This document shows, piece after piece, positions 44,107-53,871 of a stretch of 64,000 nt of DNA (the stretch's first letter is position 1; each line of letters begins with the position of its first letter). Location of the stretch: the NCBI GenBank assembly GCA_020636435.1, contig JACJXX010000002.1, forward strand, positions 2,356,001-2,420,000. The letters are read 5' to 3'. The position numbers were made by a program, and so were the translations under genes. The notes under the pieces are model-generated. The model had not been told where the DNA came from and did not search any database. It saw nothing but the letters and a program-made list of their open reading frames with translations. The stretch is from Lewinellaceae bacterium (lineage in GTDB: Bacteria; Bacteroidota; Bacteroidia; Chitinophagales; Saprospiraceae).

Positions 44107-44949
44107 ATGAAAAAAATACAAACCAACCTACTGGCCTTTCTACTCCTTCCCTGCTGCCTGTTGGCTCAAATCCCCAATGCTGATTTTGAAGCCTGGGAGA
44201 GCTTGAGCCCATTTGCTGAAGGGCCTCAAGAATGGGAGGCACCCTATCTAAGCTCGGAATTCTATCCGGTGGAGAAAGTAGAGCACCTCAACATGGGGCA
44301 ATACGCCGTGCTGGTGAAAAACACTATGCCGTCTCCTTCCTCCGTCGGAGGAGCGCCGGGCTATCTCGAAACCACTTTTATGCCTTCTTCCCAGCACTTC
44401 CGGTTGAGCATGCAGGTGCGCTACGACAGTATCGAGCCACCCGGCAGAGCCAAGATAGAGTTCAGAGGCAGCGGGGGGCTACGGCTTACCTACTGGATAG
44501 ACGAAGCCATTACCGGAGAAATGGAAACCATTCAGGTGGAAGCGGTATTGCCGGAAGCATTTGAGGAGTTGGTTCTTCGCATTGAGGCCAGAGGGGTGTA
44601 TGACCCCAACTACGGAACCCCGCCCTTCAACGGCGGCTACGATGGCTACGCCGAGATCGTCGTCGATAATATCGTATACGAAAATGTGGTTTCCAGCCAG
44701 GAGTCTTTGAAAGCAGAGGAGGTACACATTTTCCCTAACCCGGCGAGCGAGGCGGCCTGGGTGAAAACGGAAACGGGGGAATTCATACGGGCAATAAACG
44801 TTTTCAATCAAAAGGGCGAAGTTGTCCTGAGGGCGAACCCCAACAAGAATGAATACCTGCTGGATGTCAAAGCCCTGCCCAGCGGGGCCTATTGGATGGA
44901 AATCGTGCTGCCTGGCCGGCGCTTCATCCGGCAATGGGTGAAAGGGTAA
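44107..44949 (+). CDS. Secreted T9SS protein with beta-sandwich (carbohydrate-binding-like) domain
   Basis: This 280-residue protein has a signal peptide (LLAFLLLPCCLLAQ). The region IPNADFEAWESLSP opens a beta-sandwich of the type seen in T9SS proteins with a PCMD- or CBM-like fold and includes YLETTFMPSSQHFRLSMQV. It ends with a sorting domain (VHIFPNPASEAAWVKTE to FIRQWVKG). There are no catalytic motifs. It probably binds a ligand outside the cell. A two-way terminator follows directly. Confidence 0.8.
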   Translation: MKKIQTNLLAFLLLPCCLLAQIPNADFEAWESLSPFAEGPQEWEAPYLSSEFYPVEKVEHLNMGQYAVLVKNTMPSPSSVGGAPGYLETTFMPSSQHFRLSMQVRYDSIEPPGRAKIEFRGSGGLRLTYWIDEAITGEMETIQVEAVLPEAFEELVLRIEARGVYDPNYGTPPFNGGYDGYAEIVVDNIVYENVVSSQESLKAEEVHIFPNPASEAAWVKTETGEFIRAINVFNQKGEVVLRANPNKNEYLLDVKALPSGAYWMEIVLPGRRFIRQWVKG

Positions 44950-45012
44950 AAAATATCGCCTCCCAAGCCCCTCTGACTCCCTGAAGGGGAGAACCGGGAA
45001 GGCGATATTTTT
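44949..45012. terminator. Bidirectional terminator between convergent genes
   Basis: Perfect 12-bp arms AAAAATATCGCC (44949-44960) and GGCGATATTTTT (45001-45012) are extended by TCCC/GGGA and CCCCT/AGGGG pairs. The A-run on one side and T-run on the other allow use from both directions. The plus-strand gene ends at 44949 and the minus-strand gene at 45100. Confidence 0.8.
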
Positions 45013-45099
45013 AAGTACAAGAAACTATGCCTGGGCGTTAGTCCAGGCCATCAATCCCGTCCACCCTGTGAAATAACACGGTATCCCTCCATGACTATT

Positions 45100-46509
45100 T
45101 CACTGGGTAAATCCTGTCAACGGCACCACCCTCACCCCATTCTCCTTACTCAGAAACCGTTGAATGATCCGCGTCGTCTCCGGGTTGCCAGGGAAAGGCT
45201 TGATGGCGTCTCTTAGATAATCGGGCTGCCCGTTCATCTCCTCCCGTTCCACAAAGCCGAAGCCGCAGTAATTGCCATCTTCGACCAGCACTACCGCCAT
45301 TTCTTCGGGGCACCGCCCCTGATCTAAGATGAAAAAGTCCTTATCGAAGATGGTGGAAAGGTTTTCGCGGGCTTCCCCGGCCCGCTCGTTGTAGCTTTCC
45401 GGAGGTTCGATGCCGGCGCAGGCGCCGTGGCATTGTTTGATGTGGTAGTGGAAGCAGGCGCCGTTGCCGGGATGCAGGCCGCAGAGGCGGGAGCACAGTT
45501 CGTGCTGTTCCAGGGCCCTGCCCAGCTGGTTCTTGGCGTGGCTCAGTTTCGGGTATTCGGAAATGATGTTGTACTTTTTCCGGTTTTTGGCGTTTACCGG
45601 AGCCACTTCGAAGCGGCAATAGCCAGCCTCGTCCTCGTAGGTGTGGATGACAAAGGGAAAACGCCGGACGCGCTGGGCGCGGTTGATGGACGGGCTCAGG
45701 CGTTTGATCTCGTGAGATTCCAGCAGCAGGGCCACCAGTTCGCTGCCGGTCAGCTCGAAGGAGATGTCGTGCACGTGCTGCTGTAGTTTGCTGCCTTTTT
45801 CCGACTTGTTGGCAAAGTGCTCCGCGACCCGCTTTTTGATGTTGATGCTCTTGCCGACGTAGACCACATCGCCTTTCTGGTTGTGGAAATAATATACCCC
45901 GCATTCCTCCGGAAGCCCGTGGATTTGCTCTACGGTGAGATTTTTCGGCAGCAGGGCTTCTTTGATGCCCAGGTTGACCATCTCTTTTACTTGTTGTTCA
46001 TTATCTTCACCGTTCAGGATGCGGCGCAGGATTTCGGCGGTGGCCAGGGCGTCGTCGAGGGCGCGGTGTCGGTTGTCTACTTCGATGCCCAGGCTGCCAA
46101 TCAGGTTGCCCAGGCTGTAAGACGGCAGGCCGGGAAAAGCTTTGCGGCTCAGGCGCACCGTGCAGAGGTTCTTGCGGCTATAGGTGAAGCCCAGCCGGGC
46201 AAACTCCTCGCGCAAAAAACTGTAGTCGAAGCGCACATTGTGCGCCACAAAAATGGCGTCTTCGGTCATTTCCACTACCTTGCGGGCTACCTCGTAGAAG
46301 CGCGGGGCGTCCTGCACCATGTCTTGCGTGATGCCGGTCAGCTGAGTGATGCCATAGGGCACGTAGCATTCCGGGTTGATGAGGGTGCTATAGGTATCGA
46401 CGATCTGAGCGCCGTCGTGCAGCACGATGGCGATCTCGATGACCTTGTCGCGGGCGGCGCGGCCGCCGGTGGTTTCCAGGTCGACTACGGCGTACAGTTT
46501 CTGCTTCAT
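45100..46509 (-). CDS. DEDDh exonuclease fused to GIY-YIG endonuclease (DnaQ/UvrC-like)
   Basis: This 469-residue fusion begins with a DnaQ-like 3'-5' exonuclease at residues 1-165, with Asp10 and Glu12 in VVDLETTG, HNVRFDYSFL, and HRALDDALA carrying the last His/Asp. A UvrC-type GIY-YIG endonuclease follows at about residues 200-285 (CGVYYFHNQKGDVVYVGKS, IKKRVAEHF). The C-terminal part resembles the region following GIY-YIG in UvrC/Cho-like proteins and carries several cysteines. This fusion is a known type in Bacteroidota and Actinobacteria and is thought to act in DNA repair. The gene diverges from the NamZ-like gene with a 39-bp gap, so both promoters are closely packed. Confidence 0.9.
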   Translation of the reverse strand: MKQKLYAVVDLETTGGRAARDKVIEIAIVLHDGAQIVDTYSTLINPECYVPYGITQLTGITQDMVQDAPRFYEVARKVVEMTEDAIFVAHNVRFDYSFLREEFARLGFTYSRKNLCTVRLSRKAFPGLPSYSLGNLIGSLGIEVDNRHRALDDALATAEILRRILNGEDNEQQVKEMVNLGIKEALLPKNLTVEQIHGLPEECGVYYFHNQKGDVVYVGKSINIKKRVAEHFANKSEKGSKLQQHVHDISFELTGSELVALLLESHEIKRLSPSINRAQRVRRFPFVIHTYEDEAGYCRFEVAPVNAKNRKKYNIISEYPKLSHAKNQLGRALEQHELCSRLCGLHPGNGACFHYHIKQCHGACAGIEPPESYNERAGEARENLSTIFDKDFFILDQGRCPEEMAVVLVEDGNYCGFGFVEREEMNGQPDYLRDAIKPFPGNPETTRIIQRFLSKENGVRVVPLTGFTQ

Positions 46510-46548
46510 GGTACTGCATATTTGTCAAAGCAATAAAACAATACGGTT

Positions 46549-47904
46549 GTGAAGTTAAAAATTTTCGTTGCAATCCTGGTGTTTTTCCAACTAAATTGTA
46601 GCAGTTCCCGTGAAATTTCGGAGCAATCGCCGGCGCCGGCATCGGAAGAAAAGCCCGAAGCCCCTGAAGAAAAGCCTTCGGAGGCGCCCATAGTCGTTAC
46701 TGCTGAAGAAGAACCGGCGCCAGAAGAAGAACCAGTTGCCGAACCGGCTGAAGAACAGCCAACTCCCCCGGAGGAAGTGGCGGCAGAAACCGGATTGAAA
46801 GTAGGGGCCGAGCGGCTGGATTTATACCTTCCCAACCTCCGGGGAAGCCGGGGTGTCGCCCTTTTGGTCAACCAGACTTCGATGGTTGGACATACGCACC
46901 TGGTGGACACCCTCCTGGGCCTGGGTGTTAAGGTGGCCAAAATCTTCGCTCCGGAGCATGGATTCCGGGGATCCGCCGATGCCGGCGAAAAGGTGCGCGA
47001 TGGCAAAGACTTGCAAACCGGATTGCCTATTGTATCCCTCTACGGGAGCAGCCGGAAGCCGACTTCCAAAGACCTGGAAGGTATCGACGTGGTAGTATTT
47101 GACATTCAGGATGTTGGAGCGCGGTTTTACACCTACATCAGCAGCATGCACTACGTCATGGAAGCCTGTGCCGAGCAGGGCGTGCGCTTCCTGGTGCTGG
47201 ACCGCCCCAACCCCAATGGCCATTACGTGGACGGGCCTATTTTACAAGAAAAATACCAGTCGTTTGTCGGGATGCACCCCGTGCCAATAGTACACGGCAT
47301 GACGGTAGGGGAGTACGCTGGAATGATCAACGGCGAAGGGTGGTTGGCCAATGGGGCGAAATGCGAATTGACCGTTGTCCCCTGCGCGGGTTACACCCAC
47401 TTAACCCCCTACGAACTCCCGGTGGCCCCCAGCCCCAACCTGCCCAATATGAGGGCTATCTATTTGTATCCCTCCATCTGCTTTTTCGAGGGCACGGTGG
47501 CCAGCGAGGGCAGAGGAACTCCTCATCAGTTTCAGGTGTACGGCCATCCGGATTATCCGGAAGGGGATTATTCTTTCACTCCCGTTTCCATGCCCGGGGC
47601 GAAGTATCCCAAATTGGAAGGGCAACTTTGCCGGGGATACAGCCTGGTTGGCCGCCCGCCGGATTCGATTCGCTCCGAGGCTAAGATCAACCTCAGCTAC
47701 CTGATCAATTTTTACCGGGAATTCCCCGACAAAGACGATTTTTTTCTAAAAAATCTCTTTTTCGATAAATTGGCGGGAGGGCCGCAACTGCGCCGGCAGA
47801 TTGTTGCCGGCAAGACAGAAGCGGAAATTCGGGAAACCTGGCAAGAAGGGTTGGAGGCATTCCGGGAGGTTCGCCAAAAATATTTGCTATATAATAGTGA
47901 TTAA
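46549..47904 (+). CDS. namZ: DUF1343 exo-beta-N-acetylmuramidase (NamZ-like), lipoprotein
   Basis: This 451-residue lipoprotein has a GTG start, followed by the signal MKLKIFVAILVFFQLNC with the lipobox Cys at residue 17. Residues 24-77 form a linker almost entirely of Glu, Pro, Ala and Ser. The DUF1343 domain then begins at GVALLVNQTSMVG, with KIFAPEHGFRGSADAGEK, VFDIQDVGARFYTYISSMHY and DRPNPNGHYVDGPIL. The NamZ family removes MurNAc from the non-reducing ends of peptidoglycan fragments, so a role in cell-wall recycling in the periplasm is likely. A hairpin terminator overlaps its stop codon. Confidence 0.88.
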   Translation: MKLKIFVAILVFFQLNCSSSREISEQSPAPASEEKPEAPEEKPSEAPIVVTAEEEPAPEEEPVAEPAEEQPTPPEEVAAETGLKVGAERLDLYLPNLRGSRGVALLVNQTSMVGHTHLVDTLLGLGVKVAKIFAPEHGFRGSADAGEKVRDGKDLQTGLPIVSLYGSSRKPTSKDLEGIDVVVFDIQDVGARFYTYISSMHYVMEACAEQGVRFLVLDRPNPNGHYVDGPILQEKYQSFVGMHPVPIVHGMTVGEYAGMINGEGWLANGAKCELTVVPCAGYTHLTPYELPVAPSPNLPNMRAIYLYPSICFFEGTVASEGRGTPHQFQVYGHPDYPEGDYSFTPVSMPGAKYPKLEGQLCRGYSLVGRPPDSIRSEAKINLSYLINFYREFPDKDDFFLKNLFFDKLAGGPQLRRQIVAGKTEAEIRETWQEGLEAFREVRQKYLLYNSD

Positions 47905-47928
47905 AAAATAAGCTCGAACTTATTTTTT
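47903..47928 (+). terminator. Terminator hairpin overlapping the NamZ stop
   Basis: AAAAAATAAG and CTTATTTTTT (47903-47912, 47919-47928) form a perfect 10-bp stem with a 6-base loop. The preceding TAGTGATTAAAAAATAAG is shared with 32835-32850. Confidence 0.75.
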
Positions 47929-47944
47929 TTAAGTTCTACAAACC

Positions 47945-49162
47945 ATGAAGATCATACACACTTCCGACTGGCACCTGGGCCAGAAATTTTTGTACAACGG
48001 GCGCGAGGAGGAGCACCAAATGGCTCTCGACTGGCTGCTGGCCACCATCCGCGAGCAGCAGGCCGATGGGCTTATCGTCGCCGGCGATGTTTTCGACATC
48101 GGCAACCCGCCCAACTACGCCCGCCGGATGTACTACCGCTTTCTCACTCAATTGATGGGCACCTCCTGCCGCCACGTCGTCATCACCGGAGGCAACCACG
48201 ATTCGCCGTCCATGCTCAACGCGCCCCGGGAATTGCTGCAGGCGCTCAACATCCATGTCGTAGGGGAAGCATCTGAAGAACTGGAGGATGAGGTCATCGA
48301 GTGGAAAAACGAACAGGGGGAGCTGATGGCTGTCATCGCCGCGGTGCCTTTCCTGCGCGACCGCGACCTTCACTTCAGCGTTTCAGGGGAAGGCGGAATG
48401 GACCGAATCCAGCGCATCAAAGAAGGCCTCCGGCGCCATTACCGGGAGATCGGCGAACTGGTGGGGGAAAAGTACAAAAAGGCAAAGGTTCCTTTCATCG
48501 CTACCGGGCACCTTTACGCTACCGGCGCCGAGGCTTCTGAAAAGCAGGATAACATTTATATCGGCAACAAGGAAAACATTAAGGCCGGCGACTTTCCCGC
48601 AGTATTCGATTATGTCGCCCTGGGGCACATCCACCGGCCCCAGGAAGTGGGCGGCCTGAGCCATGTTCGTTATTCCGGCTCGCTCATTCCGTTGAGTTTC
48701 AGCGAAACCAGGGATGAAAAAAGCATTTACCTTCTGGAATTCCAGGGCAAACAGATGAAAGAGGCAAAAAGCCTTGCCGTTCCCACCTTCCGTCGCCTGA
48801 AAACCATCCAGGGCACCCTGGAAGAGGTAGAAGCAAGCCTGCTCCGCTTTGGCGAAAAGGAACGCGGCGGCTTGCAGCCCTGGGTGGAGGCCCTGGTGGA
48901 AACCGACCGGATGATCCCCCAACTCGACCAACGCCTGCACGAGCTCACCGCCGAAATGGACCTGGAATTGCTGAAAATACGCATCATCAACCAATACAAA
49001 GCACTTGATGCACAAGCGCCCGCTCCCGAACTGGGCGAGCTGGAAGAGCTGGAAGTGTTTAAAATGAGGTGCCAAAGCTACGGCAGCCCTCCCGAAGAAA
49101 TGGAGGAACTGGTGGAAACCTTTCTGGAATTAAAAGAATGGATGGAAGAAACTGAAGAATGA
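47945..49162 (+). CDS. sbcD: SbcD-type Mre11 nuclease subunit
   Basis: This 405-residue nuclease subunit of the SbcCD complex processes DNA ends and hairpins, including cruciforms formed by inverted repeats. Calcineurin-type metal motifs are all present: TSDWHLGQKF, GDVFDIGNPP, GGNHDSP, and GHIHRPQ. The C-terminal capping domain is longer than in some relatives and partly helical. The gene overlaps the next (sbcC) by ATGA. Given the many long inverted repeats in this chromosome, the enzyme has obvious natural substrates nearby, which is an inference. Confidence 0.95.
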   Translation: MKIIHTSDWHLGQKFLYNGREEEHQMALDWLLATIREQQADGLIVAGDVFDIGNPPNYARRMYYRFLTQLMGTSCRHVVITGGNHDSPSMLNAPRELLQALNIHVVGEASEELEDEVIEWKNEQGELMAVIAAVPFLRDRDLHFSVSGEGGMDRIQRIKEGLRRHYREIGELVGEKYKKAKVPFIATGHLYATGAEASEKQDNIYIGNKENIKAGDFPAVFDYVALGHIHRPQEVGGLSHVRYSGSLIPLSFSETRDEKSIYLLEFQGKQMKEAKSLAVPTFRRLKTIQGTLEEVEASLLRFGEKERGGLQPWVEALVETDRMIPQLDQRLHELTAEMDLELLKIRIINQYKALDAQAPAPELGELEELEVFKMRCQSYGSPPEEMEELVETFLELKEWMEETEE

Positions 49163-52100
49163 AAATTCGAAAAGTAACGATACACAACATCAACTCCCTG
49201 CGCCTGCGGGAGACCATCTGCTTCGACGACACGCCGCTGGACCAGGCGGGCCTGTTTGCCATCACCGGAGATACCGGCGCGGGAAAAACGACCATCCTGG
49301 ACGCCATCACCCTGGCGCTCTACGGGCGGGTGCACCGCAACAAGGAAGTGCGGGAGGTGATGTCTTACGGAGCGGTAGAGAGCCTGGCGGAAGTTGAGTT
49401 TGAAGTGCAGGGCGACGTTTACCGTTCTAAGTGGACCATCTGGCGGGCGCACCGAAAGGAAGAGGGCAACATCCTCGGCCCCGAGCGGGAGCTCTCCCGC
49501 TGGAACCCTCAAAAGGAAGCTTTTGAGATCATCGCCGAAAAAATCAGGGAAGTAGAAACGGCAGTAGAGGAGGTTACCGGGCTGGACTACGAGCGCTTCT
49601 GCCGTTCGGTGATGCTGTCGCAGGGCGATTTTGCCGCCTTTCTTAAAGCCAGCGAGCGCGACCGCAGCGACTTGCTGGAACGCATTACCGGCACCGAGAT
49701 TTACACCCGCATCTCCATTGCCGCTTATGAGCGCCACAAGCTGGAGCAGCAGCGCCTGTCTGAATTGGAAAAGCAGCTCGAAACCCTGGAAGTGATGAGC
49801 GAGGAAGCTGCCACTGCCCTGGAAGAGGAGTTGAAGGAGAAAAAAAAGGCCGCTGCGGCGGAACGCAAAGCGCTGGATATGGCCAGAGAGCACCTGGCAT
49901 GGCGGCAAAAAATAGAAGAGCTGGCTTCCGGAAAAATGGAACTGAGCGAACGCCTGGAAGCCATCCATCTGGAACAGGAACAAGCCAGGGAAGACTTTGG
50001 CCGCCTGGAGGGCCACCGCAGAGCGCAGCCCCTGCAGGGCCAGTTGGAACGGCTGGACGACAGCCTGGAACAACAGAAAACCCTGCAGGGCGCCCTGTCT
50101 GAATTGGAACGGGAAATACAGGAGGCCCGGCCCGCAGCGGCCGCCGCCGGCGAAGCCCGGCAAAAAGCGGCCGAAGGCCTTAAGGAGATCAGGCAGGAAG
50201 CGGCAGAACAGGAGCCCCTTTTTGAAAGAGTAGCCGCGCTGGATGTAGAAGTTCGTGAAAAGCGGGAACCGCTGGAACAAAAACTGGAAGAGTTAAAACA
50301 ACTGCTGGAGGAAGGGCGGCAACAGCAAGAGCAGTTGGAAAAAAAGGGCGAAGAGATCGCGAAGCTGGCCGAAGAGGAAAAGGCACTGCAACAATGGAAG
50401 GAAAATAACGCCAGCCTGGCGGATTTGGCCGAAAAGCTGCCCCTGATCGAACAGCAGCGGGAAGAGTTGAACAGTTTGCTGCTGAGGCAAAAAGCGGCCG
50501 AAGCGGACATTGCTAAACTGGAAAAAGAAAGAAAAGCCGGCCAAAAGCAGGTGGAGCAGCAGGAACAACAATTGGCGAAACTTCAAAAAGAAAAAGAGAA
50601 GCTTTCTGAGCAGTTCAAAAAGCTGGTTCCGCCCAACTACGTCCAGGAACGCAGCGAGCTGCTGGGCTTGCTCTCCCGGGAGGTCGAACAACTCAGCGAG
50701 CAGAAACAGAACCTGCAGGAACTGCACCGCCTCAACCAGGAGTATCAAAACCTGCTGAACGAACTGTCCGGCTTCGAAGAACAACTGGAAGGCCTGCAAA
50801 GCCAGGAACTGGCTTTGAACAAAGACCTCATGAATTCTATCGAACAGATGGAGGGCCTCTCCCGGCAGTTGAAATTCAAGCGCGGCGTCTACGAGCAACA
50901 GCTAATGGTCGCCAATTACGAAAAAGACCGGGCGGCCCTGGAAGAAGGGCAGGCCTGCCCCCTTTGCTTCTCCACTCACCACCCCTTCCGGGAAAAACCG
51001 GTAAGGCCCTTTGTCGACGAGGCAAAGGCGGAACTCGATGCGGTGCAGGCCCGCCACGACGCTGCACAGCAGGCGCATCGCGAGTTGCTCAACCGCCAAA
51101 AAGAAATGGAAACCCAGATCGAGCAACTGGCGGGCAACGAGGTGAAGCCACTCAGCGGGCAGTTGGCGCAGCAGTTCAAAAAAATACTGGATTACGAGGA
51201 TAAGATCGCCAGAGTGGCCCCGGAACTGGGAGGAGAGCGCTATGCCCTGGCGCGCACCGATCGGCTCTTCCTGAAAATCGGGGAGGCCGAAAAGCTTATC
51301 CGCGAGCGGCAGGAAGCGCGCAGCCAGTTGGGGAAGCTGCTCAGCCGGCTGGAAGAGCAGGAAGCGCAGATGAGCCAGGTGGAAAAGGGGCTCCAGGAGG
51401 GCCATACCATCCTCAAAGTGCTGGAAGGCCGCCTGCAACTCCAGCAGGAGCAACAGCACCGGCAGCAGGAACAGTCCGCAAAGGCAACCGCCCGCCTGGA
51501 TGGGTTGCTGCAGCCGTACGGCTATCGCTTCGAGGCGGAAACAGCAGCCGGTGTTTTCGGTGCGTTGGCCCGGCAAAAAAAAGAATGGGAGCAGCAAAAT
51601 GAGTCGTTAAATCAGGTGAGCCGCGCCCTGGAACTGGCCCGGCAGGCGGAAAAACAACTGCAAACAGGAGCCGGGTCCGCCGCCCGGCGCCGGGCAACCC
51701 TGCAGGCCCGGATCGAGGCAGATGAAAAGGTGTGGCAAGGCCTGGCCGAACAACGCCGGGAGCTATTTGGCGACAAAAGCCTCAAAGAGGCCCGGCAGGA
51801 GCAGCGCGGGAAGATGGAGGCGGCGGAGCAGGAATTGGAAGTTGCCTCCCAGCAACTCCGGGAACTTACCCTTCAGCTCGGCAAGCTGGAGCAGTCCGTT
51901 AAAGAAAGATCGGAGGCGCTCCGGCAGGCTGAAAAGAAGGGCAGGCAAATCGGGGAATCGCTGGAAAAGGCACTGGAAAAGGCTGGCTTCAGCAACCTGG
52001 GCGCCCTGCGCCAGGCACTGCTGGACGAGGAAACGGCAAAGAGCCTGGAAGCCCTCCGCGAGCAACTGGCCAACCGGGAAACGGAGGCCCGCCAGGCCCT

Positions 52101-52821
52101 GAAGGCAACCGCCGAGAGCCTGGAGGCAGAAACGCAGAAGGCCCTCACCGAAGAAAGCATTGAAAGCCTGCAGGCGCGGCTGGCGGAAAAGGAAGAAACC
52201 TATAGCCAATACCAGCAAAGGATCGGGGCCCTTGCCGAAAAGCTGCGGCAGAACGAGGAGCGGCGAAAAAAGGCCGAGGGCCTGTCGGAGCAGATCGAAA
52301 GCCAGCGCCGGGAGTACGGCCGCTGGGCCCGCCTCAACGACATCATCGGCATGGCCGACGGCAAGAAATTCCGGACCTTCGCCCAGGGGCTGACCCTGCA
52401 AAAACTAACCCAGCTGGCCAACGAGCACCTGCAGCGCCTCAACGGCCGCTACATCATCAATAAACGCGGCGACGAAGACCTGGAACTGGAGATCATCGAC
52501 ACCTACCAGGCCGACAACCGCCGTTCTATGAACACCCTTTCCGGCGGGGAGAGCTTCCTGGTCAGCCTGGCCCTGGCCCTGGGGTTGAGCGACCTGGCCG
52601 GCCGCAACGCCCAAATCCAGTCTCTCTTTATCGACGAAGGCTTCGGCACCCTGGATGAGAATACGCTGGACCTGGCGGTTTCTACCCTGGAAAACCTGCA
52701 GGCTGGCGGGAAAACCATCGGTATTATCTCGCATGTCAAAACGCTTAAAGAAAGGATTTCGGTGCAGATCGTGGTGCAGAAGCGGGGCAATGGGTTTAGT
52801 AGTTTGGAGGTTATTGGATGA
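49159..52821 (+). CDS. sbcC: SbcC-type Rad50 ATPase subunit
   Basis: This 1220-residue SMC-like ATPase partners SbcD. Walker A is TGDTGAGKTTILDAI near residue 35, and a long coiled coil occupies about residues 175-1080. The zinc hook in the middle is Cys600-Pro-Leu-Cys603. The signature motif LSGGESFLVSLALALGLSD and Walker B SLFIDEGFGTLDE close the C-terminal ATPase half. ATP binding opens and closes the complex on DNA ends. It is very rich in Glu, Gln and Leu, which produces several long shadow frames on the other strand. The start overlaps sbcD. Confidence 0.95.
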   Translation: MKIRKVTIHNINSLRLRETICFDDTPLDQAGLFAITGDTGAGKTTILDAITLALYGRVHRNKEVREVMSYGAVESLAEVEFEVQGDVYRSKWTIWRAHRKEEGNILGPERELSRWNPQKEAFEIIAEKIREVETAVEEVTGLDYERFCRSVMLSQGDFAAFLKASERDRSDLLERITGTEIYTRISIAAYERHKLEQQRLSELEKQLETLEVMSEEAATALEEELKEKKKAAAAERKALDMAREHLAWRQKIEELASGKMELSERLEAIHLEQEQAREDFGRLEGHRRAQPLQGQLERLDDSLEQQKTLQGALSELEREIQEARPAAAAAGEARQKAAEGLKEIRQEAAEQEPLFERVAALDVEVREKREPLEQKLEELKQLLEEGRQQQEQLEKKGEEIAKLAEEEKALQQWKENNASLADLAEKLPLIEQQREELNSLLLRQKAAEADIAKLEKERKAGQKQVEQQEQQLAKLQKEKEKLSEQFKKLVPPNYVQERSELLGLLSREVEQLSEQKQNLQELHRLNQEYQNLLNELSGFEEQLEGLQSQELALNKDLMNSIEQMEGLSRQLKFKRGVYEQQLMVANYEKDRAALEEGQACPLCFSTHHPFREKPVRPFVDEAKAELDAVQARHDAAQQAHRELLNRQKEMETQIEQLAGNEVKPLSGQLAQQFKKILDYEDKIARVAPELGGERYALARTDRLFLKIGEAEKLIRERQEARSQLGKLLSRLEEQEAQMSQVEKGLQEGHTILKVLEGRLQLQQEQQHRQQEQSAKATARLDGLLQPYGYRFEAETAAGVFGALARQKKEWEQQNESLNQVSRALELARQAEKQLQTGAGSAARRRATLQARIEADEKVWQGLAEQRRELFGDKSLKEARQEQRGKMEAAEQELEVASQQLRELTLQLGKLEQSVKERSEALRQAEKKGRQIGESLEKALEKAGFSNLGALRQALLDEETAKSLEALREQLANRETEARQALKATAESLEAETQKALTEESIESLQARLAEKEETYSQYQQRIGALAEKLRQNEERRKKAEGLSEQIESQRREYGRWARLNDIIGMADGKKFRTFAQGLTLQKLTQLANEHLQRLNGRYIINKRGDEDLELEIIDTYQADNRRSMNTLSGGESFLVSLALALGLSDLAGRNAQIQSLFIDEGFGTLDENTLDLAVSTLENLQAGGKTIGIISHVKTLKERISVQIVVQKRGNGFSSLEVIG

Positions 52822-52908
52822 GTACGATAATTGTGAATAGATAGTTTGAGCGGCAAGAAATGATCCTTTCTTTCTGGAATTCGTTATTTTTGGTCAAAAT
52901 AACGCAGT

Positions 52909-53700
52909 ATGGAATCACCATTTCCTGGAATGGACCCCTGGCTGGAAGGCCATGTTTGGCCGGATGTACATCACGGGCTGGCCTTTGTTTTTAAAGAACA
53001 ATTGGTAGCCAGGGTAATCCCTAAATATTTTGTTCGGGTGGAAACCTATACTGTTGAAGATACCAATCCTCAGGAAGAAGTAGGGATCATGTACCCCGAC
53101 GTAGAAATTTTGAAAAAACAGCCAGAGCCGCATCGGCCAACCAAACAAGGAGCAGGGGGCATTGAAGTGCTTACACCTGCCACTATGATCATCCCGCGTC
53201 CGGTTATCGAAGTGAATATCCCGGTCGTGGCGATCAGGGACCGGGAAAACCAACAACTTATCACTGCTATTGAAGTTCTTTCGCCGGTAAACAAACGGGG
53301 AAAGGGGCTGGACAAATACCGGGAAAAGCGGCAAATGCTGCACGACGACGGCGTTCACCTACTGGAAGTCGACCTCTTGCGTCGTGGCCAGCGCCCCCTT
53401 AATTATCCAACCCTGCCCCGTGAGGCTCATTATTTCGTTATGTTGTCCAGGGGCGATAGGTTCAAAACGGAAGTCTGGGCGATGACTGTCCGGGATAAGC
53501 TGCCGGTTGTGCCCATTCCATTAAAATCTCCTGACCCTGATGTGCGACTCGACATTGGCGCTGCATTCAACGAGGTTTACAGCCGCAGCCGATACGAGCT
53601 ATCCGTACGTTATGATGTTGAACCTCCTCCTCCTGCTTTTTCAGCGGATGAATTGCAAGAGTTGCAGGGAATATTGAAAGAAAAAAAACTTTTATCCTGA
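52909..53700 (+). CDS. DUF4058 family protein
   Basis: This 263-residue protein begins SPFPGMDPWLEGHVWPDVH, the defining start of DUF4058, and continues with IEVLSPVNKRGKG and LLEVDLLRRGQ. The IEVLSPxxK pattern recalls nuclease folds of the PD-(D/E)xK class; DUF4058 proteins are common in cyanobacteria, planctomycetes and Bacteroidota and their function is unknown. It lies 87 bp after sbcC with an A/T-rich gap, so is probably transcribed separately. Confidence 0.88.
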   Translation: MESPFPGMDPWLEGHVWPDVHHGLAFVFKEQLVARVIPKYFVRVETYTVEDTNPQEEVGIMYPDVEILKKQPEPHRPTKQGAGGIEVLTPATMIIPRPVIEVNIPVVAIRDRENQQLITAIEVLSPVNKRGKGLDKYREKRQMLHDDGVHLLEVDLLRRGQRPLNYPTLPREAHYFVMLSRGDRFKTEVWAMTVRDKLPVVPIPLKSPDPDVRLDIGAAFNEVYSRSRYELSVRYDVEPPPPAFSADELQELQGILKEKKLLS

Positions 53701-53871
53701 AAACATAAACTCTCCATAACAGTGGAGCAAGGGGACTGTGAAACCGTGTTTTCCTGAATTTTAGGGGCATTCCCCCAAGCTATCTGCTACATGGGTACAA
53801 ATGGGAATCGCACCCGACAAGATTTCAGGATGTGTATAGCATTGTGGCGCAAGCCACTACATCTTGTAAAT

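Noticed and set aside
49078..50280. Minus-strand open frame of 400 codons opposite sbcC
   Set aside because: The sequence is low-complexity, Leu/Gln/Phe-rich, caused by Glu/Gln-rich coiled-coil codons of sbcC on the other strand.
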